Shown: positions 12,159 to 24,392 of the stretch, one piece after another
How positions within the stretch are numbered: position 1 is the stretch's first letter
Layout: every line of letters starts with the position of its first letter
Source of the DNA: Dysidea avara
Lineage: Eukaryota > Porifera > Demospongiae > Dictyoceratida > Dysideidae
Direction: 5' to 3'
Length of the DNA: 64,000 nt
NCBI RefSeq assembly: GCF_963678975.1
Contig: NC_089273.1
Location: 31,620,973-31,684,972, forward strand
Notes under the pieces: generated by a model
The model's database searches: none
Told to the model about the DNA's origin: nothing
What the model saw: only the letters and a program-made list of their open reading frames with translations
Translations under genes and position numbers: made by a program

Positions 12159-13056
12159 CTCTCACAATAATTTCAGCATAGCTAGAGAAACCCACATCAC
12201 TGTCATTACTCACTATACATCGGTAGTTACCAGCATCTTCTGGTGTTAGGTTAACAATAGTGAGAGTTTTAGTGTTAACTCCAGTAGCACCAGATGGAAT
12301 ACTACCATCCTGCCTCTCCCAATAATATGATGTAGCTTCTATTGCTTCACAAGTTAGTGACAAATGATCTGTGGCACTTGATATGGTAACCACTTCACTA
12401 CTTGGATGAGTAGTGATTTTAGGTTTTGTTTCTATCATGAAAATTCATAATTGGATTTAAAACATACATCAACTTACTTAATTTAGAAATATTGGATGTA
12501 ACACAACCTCCATACTCATTCTCAACCACACACTCATAGGTTCCACCATCATCCTTTGTCACACTATCAATAGTGAGAGTATTACTAGTCTCTCCATTAA
12601 TATCTTCTCCATTGTGTCTCCACTGGTAACTGAAGTTCTCCTTCCCTACACCACTCACTGTGGTAGTCAACTTGACAGGTTGTGTAACCTCTACACTTTG
12701 ACTGGATGGATACACAGTCACCTCCGGTAGACCTGTACACCAAAATTTTCATCATCACATAGTTAACATGTAACGCTTAATAGTCATACCAGTAACTGTT
12801 AGTTTAACTGGATTTGATGTGACGCTGCCTCCATCATTACTAATAGTACAAGTGTAGGTGTTATCATCAGATGACCTCACATCTGGGATCACCAGGGTAT
12901 TGGTGTTTATACCAGTCACTTTACTAGGAAATGATCCTGATAAAATTGTCCACTGGTAATTTACATTATAGCCAGTAGTAGAACATGTCATTTTGGCACA
13001 TTGTGTGAAGTCAACAGTTTTAACTGAAGGTTGCTCTAAAAACTCTGGTGAGCTCA
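12159..13056 (-). CDS. Ig cassette 3, three exons
   Basis: Exons C 13056-12790, B 12732-12478, A 12431-12159; lengths 267, 255 and 273 nt, all phase 1-1. The donor after exon B is GTAAGT, a better consensus than the GTTAGT of cassettes 1, 6 and 9. The open frame happens to run through the 46-nt B-A intron, so intron retention there would not immediately stop translation, but it would misframe exon A. Exon A differs from that of cassette 5 at only 3 residues. Exon C has a distinctive ILSGSFPSK segment where most copies have IGSGSFPSK. The Ig hallmarks are complete except for the B-strand cysteine missing in exon B. Confidence 0.85.
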
Positions 13057-13204
13057 CTATATGAAACACACAAGCACTGTAATATTCTGTAGTAGCAAAC
13101 TGGAGTTCGATGCATACGAACATATAATTTCTGAAATAATTAATATGAAAGGTGAATTGGTTATGGTCATTTTGATTAATAATCGGGCTATGCATTTAAT
13201 GATC

Positions 13205-14200
13205 AATTAATATTACTTCTTGCTTTTACCCGCCTCTAGGACTGTACCTGGACACAGAGTAGATTCTGGAGGAAGCAAGCACCCAGGCGAATGATTGGGT
13301 GTGGGTTTGGTAGGTGTAAAAGATTTTCCAGCTGCAATTTGAATCAGGGGAGGGGTAAACTGCCTACTCACCAGGAAATGCTTTGGTGCAAGACGAGCTA
13401 TTTTGGGAATCTATGTTTCATTTATGCCACAAATAGACCAATATGTGACTGGATTTCATATAACAAGGCTTCCACACACACAAAATCAAACTTACGATTT
13501 TACCAGAAATGGATTGCTGGTCTAATACACTATCATATTTCACACTGTACTTCCTTCAGCACTGGCAAGTCTGGTTTCTGTAGCAGCTTTCTTCCGACCC
13601 TGTCAAAGCCACGAGTGTGAGATTGGCACCATTAAATGGCCATGGCTTTGTGATAATGGTGTGTAGTGAGCTGGGACTTCACAGAGAGCTCGCCAATAGT
13701 GTTCTCAGTCAATTTGGAGTAATTTGAGGGCCATGGAGGGCCATGGAGAGCCCAAACTTGGCCTCTGGATTCCAATCGTCTTCTTACTCCATTTTATACC
13801 CGTATATTAAGACCACCGTCCACCCCCACCCTCCCACCCTATTACTACCCCCACCCTCCCACCCTATTACTACCATCTGTGATATTATTACCCGCTCGAA
13901 AAAAGCTGCTCAAAACAGGGAAAATTTTGGGTATCAGAAATGTATACACCCACTCAGTGATAGCTAGTGAACAGATGAACAATTGGTGCAAATTTAGTTT
14001 GCACAGCTGTAGGCACTGGGAAGTTATTACACAATGATTCCTTAAAATCGCCATATCTCCTAACAAAGCTTTGTGCGTCGAAGCCTTGTTTTGTCAAATT
14101 CAGTCACATATAGAGGGCCACAGAAAGACAGTTCACCTGTAGTGAGCTGTCGTTCCACCCAAGCATTGTGTTCTGCTACGTATAGCTATTTACCAGGCAT
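13205..14200. repeat. Dispersed repeat split by the ATAT element
   Basis: AGATTCTGGAGGAAGCAAGC, GATTGGGTGTGGGTTTGGTA and GACGAGCTATTTTGGGAATC before 13441, then AGAGGGCCACAGAAAGACAG after 14111. The unsplit copy is 27135-27365. Confidence 0.65.
13445..14107. mobile_element. ATAT-flanked inverted-repeat element, 663 bp
   Basis: GTGACTGGATTTCATATAAC at the left and the inverse of GTGACTGAATTTGACAAAAC at the right; the arms also share AAGGCTTC. ATAT is duplicated at 13441-13444 and 14108-14111. The empty site GACCAATATAGAGGGG exists at 27316-27331 in a second copy of the surrounding repeat, which proves the insertion and its duplication. No coding capacity. Confidence 0.85.
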
Positions 14201-14945
14201 ATAACACCTTGGTGATCTCTTGAAAAGAAGACACAAGAAGTACAGGGGTGGGGTGGTGTATAGTATTGATTCTAAAATTAAATATGATATGCAGTTGTAC
14301 AGTATACACGATGTAGCTATTAACCGGATCACAAGATGTAGCATGGGATGATGTAGCCTATTTAGTCACATTATGAACCCACTGGAAAGTTAAATGTACT
14401 TAATTTATGACACAGTTCCAAGATTAACCTTGCAATAAGGGGCACTAAAATCATGTCCTTAAGTAGAGCAGAAAGTTAAAGGTATTTAACTTTTGACATA
14501 ATTCAAGATTAGATTCACACTAATGGCACTGAAGACATGTCTTTAATGGTACAAAACATAGGATACTTTTTCTGCTACCACAAACAACCAATAATTAAAC
14601 ATTCACTACTGCATTGTGGATGGCTAAATGTTTGCATATATAGCATACACCTAAATCACTAAAATATTGAAATGCATGTGAATTATTAGCTCAATGTATT
14701 GTTATGTGGAACTCAGTCTACATTGGTGACTGTGTAGCCATTTTGTTTGTTGACTTTTTCTTTTCAAGCACATATCTATTAGCATTGAGTAATAGTAAAA
14801 GTTTTTATAATTACAGCTGTACTTGGCATATATCATCACAGTGAGTACTATCTCAATACCAAGTAGACATGGCATGGCGTGTGTGCCACTAACAAATTCA
14901 TTGTTTAAACAGTACGTCATTGTATAATAAATAATAGTGACTAAC
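14110..14945. repeat. Segment shared by the 3' flanks of Ig cassettes 4 and 8
   Basis: GTGAGCTGTCGTTCCACC to GCCACTAACAAATTCATTG and on to the cassette, near-identical to 31340-32143. Marks a duplication that included at least the cassette's 3' flank. Confidence 0.8.
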
Positions 14946-15843
14946 CTATTACAGTAATTTCAGCATAATTAGAGAAACCCTCATCACTGTCATTACTCAC
15001 TACACATCGGTAGTTACCAGCATCTTCTGGTGTTAGGTTAACAATAGTGAGAGTTTTAGTGTTAACTCCAGTAGCACCAGATGGAATACTACCATCCTGC
15101 CTCTCCCAATAATATGAAGTAGCTTTTATTGCTTCACAAGTTAGTGACAAATGATCAGTGGCACTTGATATGGTAACCACTTCACTACGCGGATGAGTAG
15201 TGATTTTAGGTTTTGCTTCTAGCATGAAAATTCGTAATCGGAATTCAAACATACATCAACTTACTCAATTCAGAAATATTAGATGTAACACAATCTCCAT
15301 ACTCATTCTTAACCACACACTCATAGGTTCCACCATCATCCTTTGTCACATTATCAATAGTGAGAGTATTACTAGTCTCTCCATTAATATCTTCTCCATT
15401 GTGTCTCCACTGGTAAATGAAGTTCTCCTTCCCTACACCACTCACTGTGGTAGTCAACTTGACAGGTTGTGTAACCTCTACACTTTGACTGGATGGATAC
15501 ACAGTCACCTCCGGTAGACCTGTATACCGAAGTGTTCATCATCACATAGTTAACATGTGACACGTAATAGTCATATCAGTAACTGTTAGTTTAGCTGGAT
15601 TTGATGTGACACTACCTCCATCATTACTAATAGTACAAGTGTAGGTGTTATCATCAGATGACCTCACATCTGGGATCACCAGGGTATTGGTGTTTATACC
15701 AGTCACTTTACTAGGAAATAATCCTGATCCAATTGTCCACTGGTAATTAACATTATAGCCAGTAGTAGAACATGTCATTTTGGCACATTGGGTGAGTTCA
15801 ACATTCTGTGTTGAAGATTGTTCAAAAAACTCTGGTGAGCTCA
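14946..15843 (-). CDS. Ig cassette 4, exon C donor mutated
   Basis: Exons C 15843-15577, B 15519-15265, A 15218-14946. All three coding exons have full length and open frames. The 5' splice site after exon C reads G|ATATGA instead of G|GTATGA, because + strand base 15576 is T where all other copies have C. The intron end is still AG, so normal GT-AG splicing from C to B should fail, and read-through meets a stop within the intron. Exon A has an altered start (EAKPK instead of ETKPK) and EAIKATSYYW. The DNA beyond exon A (14100-14945) is nearly the same as that beyond cassette 8, so the two share a recent duplication history. Confidence 0.8.
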
Positions 15844-15976
15844 CTATATGAAACACACAAACACTGTAATAAGCTACACTTTACACAGTAGCAAACTAAA
15901 CTAATGGCGTTCTATGCATGTATACATTATGCTGGAATACTTTCAGAAAGAATAGGTGATAATTAATATCTGAACA

Positions 15977-17005
15977 AAACAGCCAAGCTGTGAAAAAAGG
16001 TACAACCTTAAAAAGCCTGTGTGTAAAAGTAGTGAAATCAAAGGTGGCGGCCAACAAATTACTGCAATGATAATAAATAAATAATGCAGCATTAACTGTT
16101 AACATCATTGCAGCCATTTGTTGGCTGCCACCTATGATTTCACAACTTTTTTCATTCAGGATATTAAGACCTCACCTTTCTTCACAGCTTATCTGTTTTG
16201 TACAGATATCACTTATTTTTGTAATTGCAAGTTCCAAAGCCAGCCAATGGCTGGCCTTGATCCTTCCTTTTAAATTTGTTTTCTTTTACAAGAGGAATTG
16301 TCGAAGACTGCATAGCTTACTAAGAAATGTCTTTTGAGAAGGTGCATATATTCCAAAGATAGCTGAGCAGATTCGACTCAAATTAAGATTGAGAGATTCC
16401 CTACTCTGAGGAAGCTTCCACAGCAGAAATGGTTAATTATACTGTTCACGCACTACAGAGCTACAGATACATGAATACAGCGTTTTCTGGTTCTGTAAAA
16501 CTGATATGTCTCTGCCTGTAGTTGGCCACACAACACACTTGATATAGGCTATTTTCATAGTATTTGTAGTACTCTAATAGAGCACACATTTCTTCTGAGC
16601 ACTTCAATACAATGCATATACAATGTTCTATAGTTTCCACTGCTTGATCTACAAGTTATCATTCTGGTGTCCTAAACCAGAACTTTCATTTATAAGGTAG
16701 AAATTAAGTGAGATGATTAACTGACAGCAGTGGCAGAGTGATAAAGGGCTTGGGTATATAGGTGTGTAGGTACCTGGTTTGAAACCCAGAGATTTTTTCT
16801 GGGATTTTTACGTCTTTACTACACAGTGACTGTTCTATTAGAGTATCTCGATTGCGCTTTTTTATATGTCTGGTTTTGCTTTATATCTCCTTATGTAATA
16901 CTCTCAGTACTTTCAAACCACAAAAGGTTTGCACTATGATAGTAACTTCATGTACAGACCAATTTTCAAGTTATTCTGTCTAGCAGATTACCCTGTAGGC
17001 ATGTC
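15977..17005 (+). mobile_element. Composite repeat gamma-2, 3'-truncated
   Basis: Head hairpin 15977-16205, linker ending TACAAGAGGAATTG, the box GTTCTATTAGAGTATCTCGA at 16831-16850, and an abrupt end after ACCCTGTAGGCATGTCAA (17006), where the shared flank of the class I Ig cassettes begins. Confidence 0.65.
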
Positions 17006-17285
17006 AATCAATTACTGGTGAGAGTCAGTAATAATTGGGCTACGCATTAACAATCAAATTAACCAGTTGGATTATCCCTATTCTTCATGGTCTCTAATAT
17101 ATAGCTCTATTGTACATGATGATGAAGGACTCATTTCTTCTGTTTTTTATCAAAATCACAGGATTGATGTACTAGTTATGAAATGCATGGAAGGAATAAT
17201 AGTTTAACTTTACTGGTACAGTGTATGAACCATACATTGCTCAAGAGGTTAAACAGCATGTCATTGTATAATAATAATGACTAAC

Positions 17286-18183
17286 CTCTCACAATAATTT
17301 CAGCATAATTAGAGAAACCCACATCACTGTCATTACTCACTACACATCGGTAGTTACCAGCATCTTCTGGTGATAGGTTAACAATAGTGAGAGTTTTAGT
17401 GTTAACTCCAGTAGCACCAGATGGAATACTACCATCCTGCCTCTCCCAATAATATGAAGTAGCTTCTATTGCTTCACAAGTTAGTGACAAATGATCAGTG
17501 GCACTTGATATGGTAACCACTTCACTACTTGGATGAGTAGTGATTTTAGGTTTCGTTTCTATCATGAAAATTCATAATTGGATTTAAAACATACATCAAC
17601 TTACTTAATTCAGAAATATTAGATGTGACACAATCTCCATACTCATTCTTAACCACACACTCATAGGTTCCACCATCATCCTTTGTCACACTATCAATAG
17701 TGAGAGTATTACTAGTCTCTCCATTAATATCTTCTCCATTGTGTCTCCACTGGTAACTGAAGTTCTCCTTCCCTACACCACTCACTGTGGTGGTGAACTT
17801 GACAGGTTGTGTAACCTCTACACTTTGACTGGATGGATACACAGTCATTTCTGGTAGACCTGTATACCAAAGTGTTCATCATCACATAGTTAACATGTAA
17901 CACTTAATAGTCATACCAGTAACTGTTAGTTTAGCTGGATTTGATGTGACATTACCTCCATCATTACTAATAGAACAAGTGTAGGTGTTATCATCAGATG
18001 ACTTCACATCTGGGATCACCAGGGTATTGGTGTTTATACCAGTCACGTTACTAGGAAATGATCCTGATCCAATTGTCCACTGGTAATTAACATTATAGCC
18101 AGTAGTAGAACATGTCATTTTGGCACATTGGGTGAGTTCAACATTCTGAGCTGAAGGTTGTTCAAAAAACTCTGGTGAGCTCA
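17286..18183 (-). CDS. Ig cassette 5, three exons
   Basis: Exons C 18183-17917, B 17859-17605, A 17558-17286, with the standard 267/255/273 nt lengths and phase 1 boundaries. All splice sites are consensus. Exon C reads FPSNVTG and YTCSISNDGGNVTSN where other copies have FPSKVTG and YTCTISNDGGSVTSN, which adds potential N-glycosylation sequons (NVT) if the protein is secreted. Exon A has NLSPEDAG, as in cassette 8. Exon B lacks the B-strand cysteine (KFTTTVSG). The cassette is intact and is a good candidate for use in a mature transcript. Confidence 0.85.
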
Positions 18184-18313
18184 CTATATGAAACACACAA
18201 ACACTGTAATAAGCTACACTTTACACAGTAGCAAACTAAATTAATGGCGTTCTATGTATGCGTACATTATGCTGGAATACTTTCAGAAAGAATAGGTGAT
18301 AATTAATATCTGA

Positions 18314-20235
18314 ACAAAAAACAGCCAAGCTGTGAAAAATGGTACAACCTTAAAAGGCCTGTGTGTAAAAGTAGTGAAATCAAAGGTGGCGGCCAACAAA
18401 TGACTGCAATGATAATAAATAAATAATGCAGCACTAGCTACAACAATGTCATTGCAGCCATTTGTTGGCTTCCACCTATAATTTCACAACTTTTTTCACT
18501 CAGGATATTAAGACCTCACCTTTCTTCACAGCTTGGCTGTTTTGTGCAGATATCATTTATTGTTGTAATTGCAAGTTCCAAATTGATACTTCCTTTTACC
18601 TTTGTTTTCTTTTACAAGAGGAATCGTTGAAGACTGCGTAGCTTACGAAGAAATGAAATTACATGTAGATGAATTTTGTAGGCGCATATATCCCAAAGAT
18701 AGCTGAGCAGATTCGGCTCAAATTAGGAATGGGAGATGCCCTACCCTGAGGAAGCTTCCACAGCAGAAATGTTTAACTTTACTGTGCACACACTATAGAG
18801 CTACAGATACATGAAAACAGCATTTTCTGGTTCTGTAAAACAAGTATGTCTCCGCCTGTAGTTGGCCACACAACACACTTGATATAGGCTATTTCCATAA
18901 TATTTGTAGTACTCTAATAGAACACACTTTTTTTCTGAGCACTTCAATACAATGCATATACAATGTTCTATAGTTTCCACTGCTTGATCTACTGTACAAG
19001 TTATTATTCTGGTGTACTAAACCAGAACTGTCATTTATAAGGTAGAAATTAAGTGAGATGAGCAACTGACAGCAGTGGCAGAGTGATAAAGGGCTTGGGT
19101 ATATAGGTGTGGGGGTTCGTTGTTTGAAATCTGGAGTTTTTTTTAGCATCTTTGCATCTTTACTACTCAGTGACTGTTCTATTAGAGTATCTTGATTGCG
19201 CTTTTTTACATGTCTGGTTTTGCTTTATATCTCCTTAGCTAATACTCTCAGTACTTTCAAAACACAAAAGGTTTGCACTATGATAGTAACTACATGCACA
19301 GACCAATTTTCAAGTTATTCTGTCAAGCAGATTACCTTGTAGGCATGAAAACAAATCTCTTTTTGCAATTTTCAAACTTGCGCATAATTCCATTATTCTT
19401 AGTTCAATCCATATGAAAATTGGGCTGTAAATGTGCTGCATTATGGCACAAAACTGGTTCCATGTATTAGACATCTTACTTACCAGCAGAGATTAGAAGC
19501 ACTTGGTTTATCATCATTAAAGTATAGGCGTTTGTGAGGAGACATGATTACAGTTTATAACATCTTTCATCACAATTATGATCTGGATGTAAATGAATTT
19601 TTCTCTTCTCCAACTTATAATACCAGCAGAGGCCACCCCTTCAAGATATTTAACATATATCTCATAATGTATGAGCTCACTCGTTCAGTCAATGGATTGT
19701 AAACTCCCGGAATGAGATCACTACTGAACTGGTCACTGCACCCACCTTAAGTGTTTTCAAGAGACAATTTGATAGTTTTCATAGTAATATTTTTATACTA
19801 CATAGTTGTATCATAGGATCAGGAATTATACAGGCTTCGGCCTTTTTTTATTTCCTGTAAACAATAATAATAATAATAATAATTATGCAAGTACTGTCTT
19901 CCAAATGTGAAGTCAATCAACTAAAGCACGCAAGAGTTATTGCAAATTTTCTAAACTGTGTGAAAAGAAATTTACATAGGACGATTAAGAAGAAAACAAG
20001 AAGAAACTAAGATGAACTTTGAAGGTGCATACCTCAAGTCAAATATGGAACAGGAGGTGCCCTACCATGAGGAAGTTTTTGCAGCAAAACTGGTTAATTT
20101 CCATTCAGGCACTATTGAGCTACGAATGCATCAAAACAGCATTTTGTTGGTTACCGTAAAATACACACTTGTCTGTCTTGAATCTGCACTAGTTGTATTT
20201 GGCTGCACGACACACGACTTTCCTCATAAAAGTAA
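18314..20235 (+). mobile_element. Composite repeat gamma-3 carrying a LINE insertion
   Basis: Head hairpin 18318-18545, box GTTCTATTAGAGTATCTTGA at 19172-19191, the tail interrupted by the LINE fragment 19446-19881, then the purine run AAGAAGAAAACAAGAAG (19988) and GCACGACACACGACT near 20206. The 143-codon frame at 20012-20443 lies in the tail, spans the element border and has no homologue I recognise. Confidence 0.65.
19446..19881 (+). pseudogene. 5'-truncated LINE fragment
   Basis: The + strand encodes LEALGLSSLKYRRL, a stop in place of Arg, then GDMITVYNIF and FFSSPTYNTSRGHPFKIF, and in another frame FSQWIVNSRNEI, which are hallmarks of the C-terminus of non-LTR retrotransposon ORF2. It ends in an (AAT)n tail and is flanked by ATTATG at 19440-19445 and 19882-19887. 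The related spacer near 10980 is uninterrupted at this point and serves as the empty site. An internal stop and a frameshift make it non-functional. Confidence 0.8.
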
Positions 20236-20264
20236 AGCTGTGAATTGGCAGAGTTGGGGTCACT

Positions 20265-20830
20265 ACTCTAAAAATGTAACTCATTACATATTACTAGTTA
20301 CTTCTATGCAATGTAATGCGTTGCAGTTACATATTACTCCAGGAAAAACCGTAACGAGTTATATACTACACGTTACTTTGATGGCTGTACTAGTAATCTT
20401 ATTACATACGTATTATATTTGTTCATTACAAGCTATATGTTAAGCCCAACTTTCTAAATACATGCTCCCAGCTTATAACTACAAGTGACACAAATGAGAC
20501 ACGCGTTTCTCTGGTGTAGTTCAACCTCAAAAACATACTTTGCTTAGTATCATGGTCTTAAGTTCACTCCCCATACACTATCACTCTTTGTTCTTGCCTG
20601 TAAAGCTGTACTCAGTGCTGTCAGGACTCAAAATGCAGCCAATCATGTGCTGGATACAATGCACATTTAAAAGAAGCAATGAATTACCAATTTCCGGATG
20701 TAATATCCATTATATTATTACTTGTGACTTTTGTCATGTAATGCATTACATTACTTCATTACAACATAAGTAATATTATTAAGTAATGGTCCACAACTAT
20801 GTGAATCAGTTATGCAACAATAGGTTTAAT
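20265..20830. repeat. TAATGCATTA-type repeat, copy 2
   Basis: TGTAACTCATTACATATTAC, GTTACATATTACTCCAGG and GTAATGCATTACATTACTTC; homologous to 11330-11900, lying in the same position relative to an Ig cassette. Confidence 0.55.
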
Positions 20831-21125
20831 CAATGAATCACTGGTGAGAGTAATTAATAATGGGCTACGCATTAAAAATCAAATTAACCAATTGGCTTAT
20901 CCCTATTCTTTGTGATCACTAATATATAGCACTATTGTACATGATGATGAAGGACTCATTTCTTCTACTTCTTATCACAACCACAGGATTGATGTACTAC
21001 TTTATATGAAGTGCATGGTAGGCATAATGGTTTAACTTTAATGGTACAGTGTATGAACCATATAATAATCCATTGCTCAAGAGGTTAAACAGCATGTCAT
21101 TGTATACTACATAATGCTAACTAAC

Positions 21126-22023
21126 CTCTCACAGTAATTACAGCATAAGTAGAGAATCCCACATCACTGTCATTACTCACTACACATCGGTAGTTACCAG
21201 CATCTTCTGGTGTTAGGTTAACAATAGTGAGAGTTTTAGTGTTAACTCCAGTAGCACCAGATGGAATACTACCATCCTGCCTCTCCCAATAATATAATGT
21301 AGCTTCTATTGCTTCACAAGTTAGTGACAAATGATCTGTGGTACTTGATATGGTAACCACTTCACTACTTGGATGAGTAGTGATCTTAGGTTTTGTTTCT
21401 ATCATGAAAATTCATAATTGGATTTCAAATACACATCAACTAACTTAATTCAGAAATATTAGATGTAACACAATCTCCATACTCATTCTTAACCACACAC
21501 TCATAGGTTCCACCATCATCCTTTGTCACACTATCAATAGTGAGAGTATTACTAGTCTCTCCATTAATATCTTCTCCATTGTGTCTCCACTGGTAACTGA
21601 AGTTCTCCTTCCCTACACCACTCACTCTGGTAGCGAACTTGACAGGTTGTGTAACCTCTACACTTTGGCCGGATTGATACACGGTCACCTCTGGTAGACC
21701 TGAATACCAAAGTGTTCATCATCACATAGTTAACACGTAACACTTAATAGTCATACCAGTAACTGTTAGTTTAGCTGGATTTGATGTGACACTACCTCCA
21801 TCATTACTAATAATACAAGTGTAGGTGTTATCATCAGATGACCTCACATCTGGGATCACCAGGGTATTGGTGTTTATACCAGTCACTTTACTAGGAAATG
21901 ATCCTGATCCAATTGTCCACTGGTAATTTACATTATAACCAGTAGTAGAACATGTCATTTTGGCACACTGTGTGAGTTTAACATTTTGAACTGAAGGTTG
22001 TTCTAAAAACTCTGGTGAGCTCA
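21126..22023 (-). CDS. Ig cassette 6, three exons
   Basis: Exons C 22023-21757, B 21699-21445, A 21398-21126; 267/255/273 nt, all phase 1-1. The exon B acceptor is ATTCAG rather than ATACAG and is still good. Exon B starts its A strand with VYQSGQSVEV, where most copies have VYPSSQSVEV, and reads KFATRVSG. Exon A ends GFSTYAVITV, another change in the F-G loop and G strand, where most of the copy-to-copy variation of exon A lies. The 5' flank of exon C matches those of cassettes 1 and 8, whereas the 3' flank of exon A matches cassettes 1, 3 and 5. Confidence 0.85.
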
Positions 22024-22159
22024 CTATATGAAACATGCAAACACTGTAATAAGCTACACTTTACACAGTAGCAAACTAAATTAATGGAGTACTGAATGAT
22101 TTACAATAGCAAGTGATATCACTAAAACTACAATGAAGCCAGAATAGATTAATCAATAT

Positions 22160-22289
22160 ACCAAAACAGCTAGGTTTTAAAAAAGTGCATGGCTGTTAAA
22201 AAAGCCTGGAGAAAAAAGTTGCAAAATCAGATGCAATGGCCAAGAAATGGCTACAATGAATACGCCAATCATTTTTGATGATATCACAG

Positions 22290-22367
<78 letters not shown>

Positions 22368-22390
22368 AGACACAGACACACACAGACACA

Positions 22391-22433
<43 letters not shown>

Positions 22434-22437
22434 ACAC

Positions 22438-22510
<73 letters not shown>

Positions 22511-23720
22511 GACAGACAGACAGACACACACACACACAGACACACACACAGATCATTGGCCATGGCATTGGCTGCCACCATTGATTCACCACTTATTTTA
22601 TCTACATTTTTTGAAGGCTGCACAATTTTTTTTATAGCCTGGTTATTTTGGTATAGATATCACTTCCTTTTGTTATTGAAAGCCCCAAGCTAGCTATGGC
22701 CAGCTCTTGGGCTTCGATCATTTTATTTGTCAAATCTTTTTTACTACAGATAAGAGGAAACTTAAAAAAAAATTTGGTTGTTTTTTGTAGTCCATATTCT
22801 GTATGAAGTATTTCACTGGTTATTATTTAAAAAGAATTCAAACTGTAAAATCAGAGAGATAAGCATTCTAATGGTACTGATGTAACTGAATACACTACAG
22901 TATGGATTGTTAAGTAGCTGAATATCCCACAGGGTGACTTGTAATGTAACTGACATCTCTACAGGGTGACATGTTACAGGTAGCTGAACTCTTCACACAC
23001 AGAGAGATCTGCAATGTAGGTGAACTCTCACCATGGTAACTTGTAACGTGGCTGAACTTTCTTTAGGGTGACTCCGTGTAACAAGGCTGAACTTTCTATG
23101 GGTGTGAGACCTGTATTTTAACTGAATTTTGTTCAGGGTGATTCATAATTTAGCTGCATGAGCTCTCTACAGGGTGACCTGTTTATAGCTGAAATATGTA
23201 TAATAATGGTGACTGGATTGCTACTGAATTCTCTCTGTAGTTTAGCAGAATTCTAGACTTGCTTGTAGCTGAGCTCTTACTGATAAAGCTGAAAGGTTAA
23301 CAGTCCATTGGTTTTTCCCCTTAAGAAATTCAAATAAAATCTAATTAGTTGGGTCTTTCCTCAGTGGGTATCTGCATATGAAGTCAGTCAACTGCCCAGT
23401 ACATTAGTATGTTTCCCTTTCTGTGTATTGACGTAGCTTATTAGTTTAATTGACTGTCATTATCATGCAGTTACGCCACTGTAAATGCTGCAAAGATTCA
23501 AGCCATATTGTGAGGGGCACCACACGACACATTACCGTGTGTTCTGACAAAAAGATTAAGAAGAAAAATATGACAAAAATAATATGGACTTTGAAGGCGT
23601 ATATCTCAGTGATGGATGGTTGCAACCCAGAAAGCTTACTTACAAAATAATAAGTCATGCTGTAGAGAGTTCAGCTGCAAGTAAGTCACCTTAAACAGAG
23701 TTCAGCTACAAATAAAAATT
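22160..23720 (+). mobile_element. Composite repeat beta-2 (most complete beta copy)
   Basis: Head hairpin AAAACAGCTAGGTTT (22162) to about 22690 with a 260-bp CA/CAGA tract at the apex, a linker with TACTACAGATAAGAGG, a decayed 31-bp minisatellite (22900-23290), a body with CTCAGTGGGTATCTGCATAT, the terminal-hairpin region CACGACACATTACCGTGTG near 23517, a purine run AAGATTAAGAAGAAAAAT, and a short reversed minisatellite to 23720. Non-coding. Confidence 0.7.
22292..22551. repeat. CA/CAGA compound microsatellite
   Basis: Long (CA)n interrupted by (CAGACA)n and a pure (CAGA)n run at 22438-22478 and 22504-22524. It lies exactly between the two arms of the beta-2 hairpin. Confidence 0.95.
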
Positions 23721-24392
23721 TTTAGAAATGGATTTATATGTGGGTGATATACAGTACCGTCCAGAGGTAACGTTACACTCGCAAGCAGTTGACACTCGTG
23801 TAGCCAATTTTCGACCCCCAATTTCTTTGGCATGTGTGTGCTAACTAACTTACCACGTGTAGCCACGACACGTGAGCTCCCTCAGGTGGCTGCTCCAGTA
23901 ACCGCATTCCTTCGCATGTGATGTATTCCAGTCGTGTGTCTTGTCAAGTCTTGGCCTGTATTTGAGCACTCACGAGGGATTGTAACGTTACCTCTGGGTG
24001 GTACTGTAATTATAGTATAATGCTGAACAGTTTTGGCATTCCTCTGTAAAGGAGATAAAATTAATGTGACCTTTTGAGAGAAAATCAAACTAACTTGCAT
24101 AATCCTGTTGTTTTGATTTTGACACAAAATGCATGTTCAAAGAAGCACATCGTGAAACAACATATATTCTATACCAAATTTACTATGTATTAGTGTTCCA
24201 ATAAAATGTAAGGGAAGGTTTCTCCTTTTTTGATCACATAAGTTAAGTATATGTACAGGAGTGATGCACTAGTTTTTGAAATGCATGGAAAGTTACAGAA
24301 AGTATAATAACGTGAATAGTTTCATGGCAGGGTGTATGTATCATATTATGACAAGTTAATTGTAAACAGCAAGTTATGGAATAATGACTAAC

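Noticed and set aside
20012-20443. 143-codon + strand frame
   Set aside because: Lies in the gamma-3 tail and the adjacent repeat; the homologous gamma-1 region has a stop in the middle and no family resemblance is seen.
22177-22693. Open frames of 100-148 codons made of Thr-His, Cys-Val or Asp-Arg-Gln-Thr repeats, and similar ones at 5693-6076 and 35910-36296
   Set aside because: They are translations of CA/CAGA microsatellites, open in many frames on both strands.
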